Below are positions 16,271 through 25,373 of a stretch of 64,000 bases of DNA, one piece after another; within the stretch, counting starts at the first letter, position 1; each line of letters begins with the position of its first letter. Below the pieces are notes generated by a model, which saw only the letters and a program-made list of their open reading frames with translations, was not told the origin of the DNA and did not search any database. The translations under genes and the position numbers were made by a program. The stretch comes from JAVVHH01 sp964613945. Lineage in GTDB: Bacteria > Pseudomonadota > Alphaproteobacteria > Acetobacterales > Acetobacteraceae. The DNA lies in NCBI GenBank assembly GCA_964613945.1, contig CAZTJC010000007.1, forward strand, positions 62,001 to 126,000, written 5' to 3'.

Positions 16271-19200
16271 ATGAACATCTCCAGGTTCTTCATCGACCGC
16301 CCGGTCTTCGCCGGCGTGCTCTCGGTGATCATCTTCGTCTCCGGCCTGCTCGCCCTGCGCGCGCTGCCGATCTCGGAATATCCCGAGGTGGTGCCGCCGC
16401 AGATCGTGGTGCGCGCCAACTATCCCGGTGCCAGCCCGAAGGTGATCGCGGAAACGGTGGCGACGCCGATCGAGGAGCAGATCAACGGCGTGGAAGGCAT
16501 GCTCTACATGGGCAGCCAGGCCACCACGGATGGGCTGATGACGCTGACCGTCACTTTCCGCCTGGGCACCGACCCGGACAAGGCACAGCAACTGGTGCAG
16601 AACCGCGTTAGCCAGGCGGAGCCGCGGCTGCCCGAAGTGGTGCGAACGCTGGGGATCACCACCATCAAGTCCTCGCCGGACCTGATGATGGTGGTGCACA
16701 TCCTGTCGCCGAACGACAAGTATGACATCACCTATCTTCGCAACTATGCCGTGCTGAACGTGAAGGATCGGTTGGCCCGCATCACGGGGGTAGGCGACGT
16801 GCAGCTGTTCGGGTCCGGCGACTACGCCATGCGCGTGTGGCTCGATCCGCAGAAGATGGCCGAGCACGGGCTTTCCGCCGGCGACGTGGTGGCCGAGATT
16901 CGGGCGCAGAACGTGCAGGCCGCCGCGGGCGTGGTCGGCGCCTCGCCCAACATCCCAGGCTTGAGCCTGCAGCTCTCGGTCAACGCGCAGGGTCGGCTGC
17001 AATCGCCGGAAGAGTTTGGCGACATCGTGGTGAAGACCGCGGCAGGCGGTGCGGTGACCCGGTTGCGCGACGTGGCGCGGATCGAAATGGGCGCGGCCGA
17101 TTATTCGCTGCGCTCGCTGCTGAACAACAAATCTGCCGTGGCGGTGCCGGTGTTCCAGGCGCCGGGCTCCAACGCCATCCAGATCGCCGACGCGGTGCGC
17201 GCGACGATGGAGGAGATCAAGCAGAACATGCCGGACGGCGTGGACTACGCCGTGGTGTACGACACCACGCAGTTCGTCCGCGCCTCCATCGAGGCGGTGA
17301 TCCACACGCTGCTGGAGGCGGTGGTGCTGGTGGTGATCGTGGTGGTGCTGTTCCTGCAGACCTGGCGGGCCTCGATCATCCCGCTGATCGCCGTGCCGGT
17401 GTCGGTGATCGGCACTTTTGGCGTGATGCACCTGTTCGGCTTCTCCATCAACGCGCTGAGCCTGTTCGGCCTGGTACTGGCGATCGGCATCGTGGTGGAC
17501 GACGCGATCGTCGTGGTGGAGAACGTGGAGCGTAACATCGAGGCCGGGCTGTCGCCCAAGGCGGCAACCTACCAGGCGATGACCGAGGTCTCCGGCCCCA
17601 TCGTCGCCATCGCGCTGGTGCTGGTGGCGGTGTTCGTGCCACTGGCCTTCATCAGCGGGCTCACGGGTCAGTTTTACCGGCAGTTCGCGTTGACCATCGC
17701 GATCTCCACCGTGATCTCCGCGGTCAACTCGCTGACGCTGTCGCCGGCGCTGGCGGCGCTGCTGCTGCGCGGGCACGACGCGCCGAAGGATCGGCTGACC
17801 CGGGTGCTGGACGGGCTGCTGGGTTGGTTCTTCCGCGGGTTCAACCGCTTCTTCACCAGCGGCTCGGCCGCGTACGGCGGCGGGGTAACGCGGGTGATCG
17901 GGCGCAAGTCGTTGATGATGGGTGTCTACCTGGCACTGGTCGGCGTCGCTTATCTGCTATTCCAGGCGGTGCCGGGCGGCTTCGTGCCGGCGCAGGACAA
18001 GCAGTATCTGGTCGGCTTCGCGCAACTGCCGGACGGCGCCAGCCTGGACCGCAGCGAGAGCGTAATCAAGCGCATGGGCGACATCGCCGAGAAGCAGCCC
18101 GGCGCCGTCAACAACATCGCCTTCCCGGGCCTGTCGATCAGCGGCTTCACCAATAGCTCCAACGCTGGGATCGTGTTCGTGTCCCTGGACGAATTCGAGC
18201 GGCGGACGGAACCGGGCTTGTCCGCCGGTGCCATCGCGGGCGCCCTCAATGGCAAGTTCGGTTCCATCCAGGATGCGTTCATCGCCGTGTTCCCGCCGCC
18301 GCCGGTACAGGGGCTGGGCACGATCGGCGGCTTTAAGCTGCAGATCGAGGATCGGGCCGGGCTGGGCTACGAGGCGTTGAACGAGGCGACCAACGCCTTC
18401 CTCGCCGCCGCGCGTAAGGCGCCGGAGCTGGCCGGGATGTTCACCGGGCTGCGGATCGACGTGCCGCAGCTTTATGCCGACATCGACCGGGTACGGGCGC
18501 GGCAGCTGGGCGTCTCGGTGACGGACGTGTTTGACACGCTACAGATCTACCTGGGCTCGCTCTACGTGAACGACTTCAACGCCTTTGGCCGCACTTACTC
18601 CGTGCGGGTGCAGGCCGATGCGCCGTTCCGCGCCCGGGCGGAGGATATCGGGCAGCTGAAGGTGCGTGCCGCCTCCGGTGAGATGGTGCCGCTGGCGGCA
18701 GTGCTGCACATTCAGAACAGTTCGGGGCCGGAGCGGGCGATGCGCTACAACGGTTTCCTCAGCGCCGATGTGAACGGCGGTGCGGCGCCGGGCTACTCGA
18801 CGGGGCAGGCGCAGGATGCGGTGGCGCGGATCGCGAAGGAAACGCTGCCGAAGGGGTTTGCCTTCGAATGGACGGAGCTGACCTACCAGCAGATCATCGC
18901 CGGCAACTCCGGTGTGCTGATCTTCCCGCTGGCTCTGCTGCTGGTATTCCTGGTGTTGGCGGCACAGTACGAGAGCCTGACGCTGCCGCTGGCCATCATC
19001 ATGATCGTGCCGATGGGGCTGCTGGCTGCCATGGCTGGGGTTTGGCTGACGCACGGGGACAACAACGTCTTCACTCAGATCGGCCTGATCGTGCTGGTGG
19101 GCCTATCGGCAAAGAATGCCATCCTGATCGTGGAGTTCGCGCGGGAGCTTGAGTTCGCCGGGCGCACCCCGGTGGCTGCGGCGATCGAGGCGAGCCGGCT

Positions 19201-19471
19201 GCGGCTGCGGCCGATCCTGATGACGTCGATGGCCTTTATTCTCGGCGTGCTGCCGCTGGTGCTGTCCACGGGTGCGGGCGCCGAGATGCGGCATGCCATG
19301 GGTGTGGCGGTCTTCGCCGGCATGATCGGGGTGACGGCGTTCGGTCTGTTCCTCACCCCCGTGTTCTACGTCGTGCTGCGGAAGCTGGCGGGCAACCGCC
19401 CGTTGCCGCAGCACGGGAACGTGGCCGAGCATATGGAAGCTCGGGCCGAAGAACGGGTGTCAGTCACGTAA
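16271..19471 (+). CDS. RND multidrug efflux transporter (HAE1/AcrB-like inner-membrane pump)
   Basis: This full-length pump (1,066 residues) begins MNISRFFIDRPVFAGVLS, has the two large periplasmic loops and twelve membrane helices of AcrB-type proteins, and keeps the proton relay: the Asp pair of GIVVDDAIVVVENVE in TM4 and the Lys of LSAKNAILIVEFA in TM10. It ejects hydrophobic or amphiphilic compounds from the inner membrane/periplasm through a tripartite assembly. No TolC-like outer-membrane gene follows; a terminator-like hairpin is found 20 bases after its stop. It must use an outer channel encoded elsewhere. Confidence 0.95.
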   Translation: MNISRFFIDRPVFAGVLSVIIFVSGLLALRALPISEYPEVVPPQIVVRANYPGASPKVIAETVATPIEEQINGVEGMLYMGSQATTDGLMTLTVTFRLGTDPDKAQQLVQNRVSQAEPRLPEVVRTLGITTIKSSPDLMMVVHILSPNDKYDITYLRNYAVLNVKDRLARITGVGDVQLFGSGDYAMRVWLDPQKMAEHGLSAGDVVAEIRAQNVQAAAGVVGASPNIPGLSLQLSVNAQGRLQSPEEFGDIVVKTAAGGAVTRLRDVARIEMGAADYSLRSLLNNKSAVAVPVFQAPGSNAIQIADAVRATMEEIKQNMPDGVDYAVVYDTTQFVRASIEAVIHTLLEAVVLVVIVVVLFLQTWRASIIPLIAVPVSVIGTFGVMHLFGFSINALSLFGLVLAIGIVVDDAIVVVENVERNIEAGLSPKAATYQAMTEVSGPIVAIALVLVAVFVPLAFISGLTGQFYRQFALTIAISTVISAVNSLTLSPALAALLLRGHDAPKDRLTRVLDGLLGWFFRGFNRFFTSGSAAYGGGVTRVIGRKSLMMGVYLALVGVAYLLFQAVPGGFVPAQDKQYLVGFAQLPDGASLDRSESVIKRMGDIAEKQPGAVNNIAFPGLSISGFTNSSNAGIVFVSLDEFERRTEPGLSAGAIAGALNGKFGSIQDAFIAVFPPPPVQGLGTIGGFKLQIEDRAGLGYEALNEATNAFLAAARKAPELAGMFTGLRIDVPQLYADIDRVRARQLGVSVTDVFDTLQIYLGSLYVNDFNAFGRTYSVRVQADAPFRARAEDIGQLKVRAASGEMVPLAAVLHIQNSSGPERAMRYNGFLSADVNGGAAPGYSTGQAQDAVARIAKETLPKGFAFEWTELTYQQIIAGNSGVLIFPLALLLVFLVLAAQYESLTLPLAIIMIVPMGLLAAMAGVWLTHGDNNVFTQIGLIVLVGLSAKNAILIVEFARELEFAGRTPVAAAIEASRLRLRPILMTSMAFILGVLPLVLSTGAGAEMRHAMGVAVFAGMIGVTAFGLFLTPVFYVVLRKLAGNRPLPQHGNVAEHMEARAEERVSVT

Positions 19472-19491
19472 CGGCGCGTGTTTGTTTATCT

Positions 19492-19511
19492 CCCCGGCGT
19501 CATCGCCGGGG
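19492..19511. terminator. Hairpin between convergent genes
   Basis: CCCCGGCG at 19492-19499 pairs exactly with CGCCGGGG at 19504-19511 around a TCAT loop. It sits between the stop of the RND pump gene and the stop of the convergent dehydrogenase gene and is preceded on the plus strand by GTTTGTTTATCT. It probably ends transcription from both sides, although a U-tract is weak on the plus-strand transcript. Confidence 0.65.
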
Positions 19512-19517
19512 GGCTCG

Positions 19518-20582
19518 TTACAGGTCAAATGCTTCGATCACCTTCGCCGTGAAAGCACGGGTGCCGAGGTCACCGCCCAGATCGCGCGTGCGTTGCTCGG
19601 GAACGGCAAGCACGCGGTCGAGCGCCGCATCGATCGAGGCGGCAGCTTGCAGCAGTGGCGGCTCGTTTCGGCGTTCACCAAGCCAGGCCAGCAGCATGGC
19701 GGCCGATCCGATTAGCGAGGCCGGGTTGGCCAGATCCTTGCCGGCGATGTCCGGTGCCGAGCCGTGCTGGGCCTGCGCCACCCCGTGCTCGGCCCCGGCG
19801 TTCAGAGAGGCAGCCAGGCCGAGGCTGCCGGACAGTTCGGACGCTTCGTCCGACAGGATGTCGCCGAACATGTTGGTGGTGACGATCACGTCGAACACGC
19901 TTGCATCGCGGATCAGCAGCGCCGCCATGGCGTCGATCAGCTTCTCCTCGTAGGCGACATCCGGGTATCGTGCCGCGACCTGGCGCACGCATTCCAGGAA
20001 TAGCCCGTCCGACACCCGCAACACGTTGGCCTTGTGCACCGCCGTCACCTTGCGGCGACGCTGCATCGACAGCTTGAACGCGCTTTCGGCAATGCGCAGC
20101 GACCCGGCGCGCGTCACCTTGCGGAACGCCATCGCCAGATCCGGGGTCGGCATCACTTCGCCGGTGCCGACATGCATGGTGCGGTCGGCGTAGAAGCCTT
20201 CGGTGTTCTCGCGCACCACGACGAGATCGAATGGAACTCCGCAACGTGGCACGAAGCCTGGGCGGATGCGCGCCGGGCGGATGTTGGCATACAGATCCAG
20301 CCGACGACGCAGTTGGCCGGAGGGATTGAGGCCGCCCTGGTCCGAAGGCGGATACTCGTTATGAGAGACTGGGCCGAGGATCACGCCATCCGCGTCGCGT
20401 GCGGCCTCGAATACCGCGTCGGTGAACGTGGTGCCGTGCGCCTTAAGCGACGTGAAGCCGATATCGGCCTGGCTGAAGCTGATGGATATACCGGCGCGGG
20501 CCGCGGCGGCGGTCACCACCTCGACGGTGGCGGCGCTGATATCGGGGCCGATGCCGTCGCCGGGTAATACGAGCAGGTTCAT
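19518..20582 (-). CDS. Isopropylmalate/tartrate-type dehydrogenase
   Basis: The 354-residue protein belongs to the beta-decarboxylating isocitrate/isopropylmalate dehydrogenase family: LPGDGIGPDI at 5-14, LYANIRPAR with substrate-carboxylate Arg residues, VRENTEGFYADR, the Lys in VHKANVLR, and the metal-binding Asp residues in IDAMAALLI and TTNMFGDILSDEASEL. The NAD-binding region reads HGSAPDIAGKDLANP. It oxidises and usually decarboxylates a 2-hydroxy acid. Its place as last gene of a GntR-controlled catabolic operon argues against leucine synthesis and for a tartrate- or alkylmalate-type substrate. ATG 20582 fits the family start. Confidence 0.87.
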   Translation of the reverse strand: MNLLVLPGDGIGPDISAATVEVVTAAAARAGISISFSQADIGFTSLKAHGTTFTDAVFEAARDADGVILGPVSHNEYPPSDQGGLNPSGQLRRRLDLYANIRPARIRPGFVPRCGVPFDLVVVRENTEGFYADRTMHVGTGEVMPTPDLAMAFRKVTRAGSLRIAESAFKLSMQRRRKVTAVHKANVLRVSDGLFLECVRQVAARYPDVAYEEKLIDAMAALLIRDASVFDVIVTTNMFGDILSDEASELSGSLGLAASLNAGAEHGVAQAQHGSAPDIAGKDLANPASLIGSAAMLLAWLGERRNEPPLLQAAASIDAALDRVLAVPEQRTRDLGGDLGTRAFTAKVIEAFDL

Positions 20583-20596
20583 GGAAACGGTCCTCG

Positions 20597-21535
20597 TCAG
20601 CTGAAGCGGTAAAGCGCGTGCGGGGTCGTGGCCAGGATGGCGCGCCGACCTGCCGGGTCCGGGCACCAGTCGGCAAGCAGGCCCAGGACCGCCGGGTCAT
20701 CGACGACGCGGAAAGGCGAGATCTCGGTCGGGCCGGCGCCGGGAGCGCGATCGGTGTGCGGCCAGTCGCTGGCCCAGACCATCCGCTCCGGCCCGGCTGC
20801 GATCAGCGCGCGGGCGATCGGCGCCACATCAGCAAATCCCGGTGCTTTCGAGATGCGATACGGTGCCGACAGTTTTACAAAGGTTCGGCCTGCCCGCACC
20901 AGCTCCAGCAGCACGGGAAAGCCCGGTTGCTGCGGTCCCAGAGCCGCGTCCGGCATGCCGAAATGATCGAATACGACCGGCACCGGCAAATCGGCCAGAT
21001 CAGGCGCGATCCGGGCGATGACGGGCAGCGCCGCGTAGATCTGGATGTGCCAGCCCAGCGGTGCGAGCCGCATGGCAAAACGGCCAAGGGCGCCGGTTAC
21101 CTCGCGCGGGTCGCGTCCGCCGCTGCTTTCAATGTTCAGTCGCACGCCGCGTATGCCGGCCTGGTCCAGAGCAACCAGATCGGCATCGGAGATCGCCGGG
21201 TCGGGCACGGCGATGCCGCGGGCGGTGCCGTTCAGTTGGCTCAGTGCTGCCAGCAGGGCGCGGTTGTCGGTGCCGTAGAAGCTGGGCTGGATCAGCACGG
21301 TGCGGGACAGGCCCAAGGCCTGCCGCAACGCCAGCAACTGCGGCACGGTGCTCTGCGGCGGCGTGTAAGCGCGACCCGGCACCATTGGATACTGGTCCGG
21401 TGGACCGATGATATGGACGTGGCAATCACAGCTGCCCTCGGGCATGTCTGGCAACGGGGCTGCGCGCAGGCGAGTGGGCGATAGCGGCGACAGGGCTAGC
21501 GCCAGTCCGGCGGCGATCGTGCGGCGGGTCGGCAT
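20597..21535 (-). CDS. LigI-type amidohydrolase with export signal
   Basis: The 312-residue product has a Tat-like leader (PTRRTIAAGLALALSPLSP, ending near LRAAPLPD) followed by a complete LigI-type barrel: SCDCHVHIIGPP (HxH), RTVLIQPSFYGTDN, GIRGVRLNIESSGG, VPVVFDHFGMPD, FVKLSAPYRIS and MVWASDWPH. It presumably acts in the periplasm, unlike the related enzyme encoded two genes upstream, which has no signal. The dehydrogenase gene follows after 14 bases and the MFS gene ends six bases before its start, so they are one transcript. Confidence 0.86.
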   Translation of the reverse strand: MPTRRTIAAGLALALSPLSPTRLRAAPLPDMPEGSCDCHVHIIGPPDQYPMVPGRAYTPPQSTVPQLLALRQALGLSRTVLIQPSFYGTDNRALLAALSQLNGTARGIAVPDPAISDADLVALDQAGIRGVRLNIESSGGRDPREVTGALGRFAMRLAPLGWHIQIYAALPVIARIAPDLADLPVPVVFDHFGMPDAALGPQQPGFPVLLELVRAGRTFVKLSAPYRISKAPGFADVAPIARALIAAGPERMVWASDWPHTDRAPGAGPTEISPFRVVDDPAVLGLLADWCPDPAGRRAILATTPHALYRFS

Positions 21536-21541
21536 CGTGGT

Positions 21542-22804
21542 CTACTCCCGGGTGACGATGAGCTTGAGGGACGCCGCCAGCAGCGTGGCCACCACCAGGA
21601 CCGCCGACATGGCGAGTAGCCCGCTCTCGAACGAGCCGGTGAGCTGTCGCAACTCGCCCATCATGTAAGGACCGGCAAAGCCGCCCAGCGTGCCGATGGT
21701 GTTGATGAAGGCGAGGCCGCCGGCGGCGGCGACGCCGGTGAGGAACCGGGTGGGAATGGTCCAGAACACGGCCCGCGCCGCCGTGACGCCGACCAGCGCC
21801 ACCGTCAGCCCGATCAGGGCGGGCAGCAGGGCGCCGGAAATCACCGATGCAGCCAAGCCGACCGCGCCCAGCAGGCAGGTGATGGCGAGGTGGAAGATCT
21901 TCTTGCCGGTGCGGTCGACGTGCCAGGCCCAGGCCATCATGCCGAGCGACGCGAATAGATACGGCACGGCGGTGACGAAGCCGATCGCCAGGTTGGACAG
22001 GTGATACTCTTTGACGATCAACGGCAGCCAGATGCCGATGCCGTAGGAGCCCAGGGTAAAGCCGAACTGCACCAGCGCCAGGATCAGCACCCGCCGATCG
22101 GTGATGGCGGCCAGCACCGAGGATTTCGGCCGCTCGCGCACCTCGTCGCGCAGCATGGCGTCCATGGCGTCACGCTCCGGCTGCGTCAGCCATGATGCCT
22201 CCTGCGGCCGATCGGCCAAGGTGGTCAGGATCAACCCTCCCAGAACCACGCAGGGAAGGCTCACCACCAGGAATAGCCATTTCCAGCCCTGCAGTCCCCA
22301 GACCCCGTCGAGTTCGAGCAACAAGCCGCAGATCGGGCCGCCGATCAGCGAAGACACCGGGATGCCGAGCAGGAACCAGGCCAGCATGCGGGTGCGGTAT
22401 TGCGCTGGGAACCAGGCGGCCAGGAAGAAGGTCACGCCGGGGAAGAACCCGGCCTCCGCCACGCCCAGCAGCAATCGCACCAGAAAGAAGCTGTTCGGCC
22501 CGACCACGAAGGCGGTGAGCGCCGACATGATGCCCCAGCTGATCATGATGCGGGCCAGCCATCGCCGGGCACCGAAGCGATACATGGCCAGGTTGCTCGG
22601 CACTTCGAACACGCAGTAACCAATGAAGAAGATGCCTGCGCCGAGGCCGAACTCTCCGGCGGTCAGGCCGATGTCGCGGTTCATGGTCAGCGCCGCGAAG
22701 CCGATGCAGGTGCGGTCCAGGTAGTTGAACACGTAGGCGACCGTCAGCAGCGGAACCAGTCGCCAGGCCGTTTTGCGCAGGGCGCTTTGTTGCACGTCGT
22801 CCAT
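21542..22804 (-). CDS. MFS transporter, anion:cation symporter type
   Basis: The 420-residue protein has twelve predicted membrane segments and the marks of the ACS branch of the major facilitator superfamily: VFNYLDRTCIGFAAL in TM1, YCVFEVPSNLAMYRFGARRWLARIMISWG around TM2-3 and LLGVAEAGFFPGVTFFLAAWFP in TM4. This branch imports organic anions such as phthalate, tartrate, glucarate or hydroxyphenylacetate. Set between two LigI-type hydrolases, it most likely brings in their substrate or a hydrolysis product. Loop Asp/Arg between TM2 and TM3 are conserved enough to suggest an active carrier. Confidence 0.9.
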   Translation of the reverse strand: MDDVQQSALRKTAWRLVPLLTVAYVFNYLDRTCIGFAALTMNRDIGLTAGEFGLGAGIFFIGYCVFEVPSNLAMYRFGARRWLARIMISWGIMSALTAFVVGPNSFFLVRLLLGVAEAGFFPGVTFFLAAWFPAQYRTRMLAWFLLGIPVSSLIGGPICGLLLELDGVWGLQGWKWLFLVVSLPCVVLGGLILTTLADRPQEASWLTQPERDAMDAMLRDEVRERPKSSVLAAITDRRVLILALVQFGFTLGSYGIGIWLPLIVKEYHLSNLAIGFVTAVPYLFASLGMMAWAWHVDRTGKKIFHLAITCLLGAVGLAASVISGALLPALIGLTVALVGVTAARAVFWTIPTRFLTGVAAAGGLAFINTIGTLGGFAGPYMMGELRQLTGSFESGLLAMSAVLVVATLLAASLKLIVTRE

Positions 22805-22854
22805 GGGCCGTCTCCTCCTGGGCTCGCTCGCTTGCGGAGCGATGCCCGAGTGTG

Positions 22855-23706
22855 TCAGTTCGCGAAGCCGTATAAGCGGGCCGGGTTGCGGCGCAGGATT
22901 GCGTCCACCTGTTGAGCCGGCAGGGCTCCACGCGCGCCTTCGAGCACGTCACGATACGCGAGCGCCCGATAGGGCAGCGCCACGCCCCCGCCGGTTTGAT
23001 GCCCGTGCGGCGCAGTGTGCGGCCAGTCGCTGCCCCAGACGCAGCGTTCGGCGCCGGCATCGAGGATGGCGGCGAGCCAGTCGGGGTCGGGGCGAACGGC
23101 TAGCGGGTCCTTGCTGCAGCGATAGGGCGCGGACAGCTTCATCCAGACATGCGGCCGTCGCAGCAGGCCGAGCAGGGCCTGGCCGGTATCGCTCCCCGGC
23201 ATGACGCCGCCATGTACGCCGTAATGATCGATCACCACCGGCACCGGCGACCCGGCGAACAGATCGGCGGCCCCGGCCAGCACCTCGGCCGTCGCAATCA
23301 CCTCCACATGCCAACCATGGCGTTGTGCCACGGCCGCCACCGCGCCGAAGCTGTCCTGCATGGAGCCGCCGCGTTGCTCCGCCAGCGTGCTGTATAAATT
23401 GATCCGCAGCCCAGCGATTCCCCCAGCCTGCAAGGCGTTCAGTTCCGCCGGTGTGACGCTGGCCGGGTCGATTACCGCGACGCCGCGGCCGTTGACGCCC
23501 AACGCCGCGACAGCCTCCAGCGTCACCGTGTTGTCGGTGCCGTAGAAGCTAGGCTGCACCACCACGAAGCGCGTAACGTCCTGTGGGTTGGCGACGTCCA
23601 GCAGCGATTCCAGCGATGCCTCGCCGGCCGTGTAGGTACGGTCCGCGACTTGCGGGCTGATCGCCGGGTCGCCGACGACGTGAATATGTGAGTCGCAGAT
23701 GCTCAT
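22855..23706 (-). CDS. LigI-type amidohydrolase
   Basis: The 283-residue cytoplasmic-type protein starts directly with the first barrel strand ICDSHIHVVGD (HxH at residues 6-8) and keeps RFVVVQPSFYGTDNT, GIAGLRINLYST, VPVVIDHYGVHGG, WMKLSAPYRCSKDP and CVWGSDWPHTAPHG. It closely resembles the exported paralogue at 20597 in motif spelling, suggesting duplication followed by different targeting. It starts 16 bases after the GntR gene ends, so it is the first structural gene of that operon. A lactone or cyclic-ester substrate is plausible, unproven. Confidence 0.88.
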   Translation of the reverse strand: MSICDSHIHVVGDPAISPQVADRTYTAGEASLESLLDVANPQDVTRFVVVQPSFYGTDNTVTLEAVAALGVNGRGVAVIDPASVTPAELNALQAGGIAGLRINLYSTLAEQRGGSMQDSFGAVAAVAQRHGWHVEVIATAEVLAGAADLFAGSPVPVVIDHYGVHGGVMPGSDTGQALLGLLRRPHVWMKLSAPYRCSKDPLAVRPDPDWLAAILDAGAERCVWGSDWPHTAPHGHQTGGGVALPYRALAYRDVLEGARGALPAQQVDAILRRNPARLYGFAN

Positions 23707-23722
23707 GCCGTCCTCTCCGTTA

Positions 23723-24475
23723 TCAGCGCAGCTTAACGCGATAGGCGAAACGGTCGCCCCGACCCCAGGCCCGGCGCCATTCCAGTGGCAGGCCGTCCAC
23801 CGTCAGGCTGAGCCGGTCGATGATGGCCACGGCATCACCCTCCGGCATGCCGAGCAACTCGGCCCGGCGCGCATCGGCGAGACCCACCCGCAACTCATCC
23901 TCCGTCTCACCGACGATCAAGCCGAACTCGCGTTCGTAGAGCGGGTAAAGCAGGGTGTCGAAATCCTGTAACGGCTTGTCGCGCAAGGCGGCAAAGCGCG
24001 GGAGCGGCAGGAACACCTCCTCCGTCACGACCGGGGAGCCGGCCCAGAGCCGGACACGGTCGAGGCGCAGGGCCGGATGACCCTCTGGCAAGCGAAGGGC
24101 ATTGGCGGCCACAGCCGGCAGCGTCGTGACGATGCGACCGATGATGCGGCTTTCCGGGATGGAAACGCCGCCGCCCTCCTGATCCTGGAAGCGGAAAAAA
24201 CGGAACAGGGAGGCGCGAAAGGCCGGACGGCGCACGAAGGTGCCGCGTCCCTGCCGGCGCTCGAGTAGTCCTTCGTTGACCAATTGTTCCAGCGCTCGGC
24301 GCAGCGTGTTCGGCGCCACGCCGTATTGGGTGGAAAGCTGCGTTTCCGAAGGAATACGGGAATCGACCGGCCATTCCTGTTGCGCGATGCGCGACGCGAG
24401 CGCGTCCCGCAGCCTTGCATGCAGCGGGAGCCGCGGGTCGGGACCTGTGTCCTGTTCGGGAAGGGTTTGGATCAC
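23723..24475 (-). CDS. GntR-family regulator, HutC/UTRA subfamily
   Basis: The 250-residue protein has an N-terminal GntR winged helix at about 15-85 (LPLHARLRDALASRI, IPSETQLSTQYGVAPNTLRRAL, LLERRQGRGTFV) and a C-terminal UTRA ligand domain (RLDRVRLWAGSPVVTEEVFLP, then LSLTVDGLPLEWRRAW). UTRA regulators are usually repressors released by a pathway metabolite. It leads the minus-strand amidohydrolase/MFS/dehydrogenase operon and is divergent from an enol-lactonase-like gene. The palindrome at 24519-24536 lies between them and is the likely operator. Confidence 0.92.
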   Translation of the reverse strand: MIQTLPEQDTGPDPRLPLHARLRDALASRIAQQEWPVDSRIPSETQLSTQYGVAPNTLRRALEQLVNEGLLERRQGRGTFVRRPAFRASLFRFFRFQDQEGGGVSIPESRIIGRIVTTLPAVAANALRLPEGHPALRLDRVRLWAGSPVVTEEVFLPLPRFAALRDKPLQDFDTLLYPLYEREFGLIVGETEDELRVGLADARRAELLGMPEGDAVAIIDRLSLTVDGLPLEWRRAWGRGDRFAYRVKLR

Positions 24476-24504
24476 GTCTCGAGCTTGCCTCGTCCACGAG
24501 AATT

Positions 24505-24543
24505 GAGCAATGCTCCATTAGTCCTTTAAAGGACTATGTAGTC
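24505..24543. promoter_or_regulatory. Palindromic operator region of the GntR locus
   Basis: TAGTCCTTTAAAGGACTA at 24519-24536 is a perfect 18-base palindrome. A further TAGTC at 24539-24543 makes a second, overlapping inverted pair with GACTA at 24532-24536. Just upstream, GAGCA-A-TGCTC at 24505-24515 is a smaller palindrome. The cluster lies in the 88-base gap between the GntR gene and the divergent hydrolase, where both promoters must be, so binding could block both. By-eye finding. Confidence 0.75.
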
Positions 24544-24563
24544 AGCATGCGAAGGAGAGCGGG

Positions 24564-25373
24564 ATGGCTTTGTTCGTCGAGCAACAGATGACCACAGATG
24601 ATGGCTTGACGATCGTCTATGGGCTACACGCGTCGGCGCACCCGTCAGCGCTACGGGTTGCTCTAGTTCACTCGCTGGCCCTGGATCATGCGTTCTGGAA
24701 TCCTGTTGCCGCGGTCGTGCAAGGCGACATGGCCCTGCTCGCGATCGATTGCCGCGGCCACGGTCAATCCGGCCGGTCCGCCGAAACCATGACATTGGAC
24801 CGCATGGCGGACGACCTTGCTGCCGCCCTGGACCATGCCGGATGGGATCGCGCCGTGATCGTCGGCTGCTCCATGGGCGGTTGTGTGGCCATGGCATTCG
24901 CTGTCCGTCATCCGGGCCGTACCGCCGGGCTCGTCGCGATCGACACCACCGCCTGGTATGGGCCGGATGCGCCGGAGGCGTGGGCGGCTCGCGGCGCTCG
25001 AGCGCGAACCGGCGGCATGGCAGCGATGCTGCCGTTCCAACATGATCGATGGCTTAGCCCGTCATTTCGCGCCGGCAATCCAGACGTGGAGCAAGCTGCA
25101 GACGCCGTGTTCTTGCGGACCGATGTGACCTGCTACGAAGCCGCATGCGCCCTGCTAGGAGCCACAGATCTGCGTGACGCAATCCAGGGTATCCGGGCGC
25201 CGACCACGGTGCTCGTGGGCTCCGACGATACCGCAACTCCGCCCGCCATGGCCGAGGAGATCGCCCGGCGCATTCCTGGTGCAAGTCTACAGGTTCTGGC
25301 CGATGCCCGACATCTGACGCCGTTGGAACGACCAGATCAGATCGTCGCCGCTCTTCGCCGGAACAGCGCTTAA
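24564..25373 (+). CDS. Alpha/beta hydrolase, 3-oxoadipate enol-lactonase-like
   Basis: The 269-residue protein matches the PcaD-like branch of alpha/beta hydrolases: VALVHSLALDHAFWNPV, LAIDCRGHGQS, the nucleophile elbow VGCSMGGCVAMAFA (Ser near residue 114), the acid strand VLVGSDDTATPPAMA and DARHLTPLERPD with the catalytic His. It would open an enol-lactone or hydrolyse a similar ester. GGAGAG upstream of ATG 24564 is a good ribosome site. It is divergent from the GntR operon and shares its operator region, so it probably acts on the product or substrate of the LigI-type hydrolases. Confidence 0.85.
   Translation: MALFVEQQMTTDDGLTIVYGLHASAHPSALRVALVHSLALDHAFWNPVAAVVQGDMALLAIDCRGHGQSGRSAETMTLDRMADDLAAALDHAGWDRAVIVGCSMGGCVAMAFAVRHPGRTAGLVAIDTTAWYGPDAPEAWAARGARARTGGMAAMLPFQHDRWLSPSFRAGNPDVEQAADAVFLRTDVTCYEAACALLGATDLRDAIQGIRAPTTVLVGSDDTATPPAMAEEIARRIPGASLQVLADARHLTPLERPDQIVAALRRNSA

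Noticed and set aside
16079..17776. 565-residue minus-strand open frame across the RND adaptor and pump genes
   Set aside because: It is an antisense shadow with His/Arg/Gln-rich composition typical of the reverse of GC-rich membrane genes; both sense genes are complete and recognisable.
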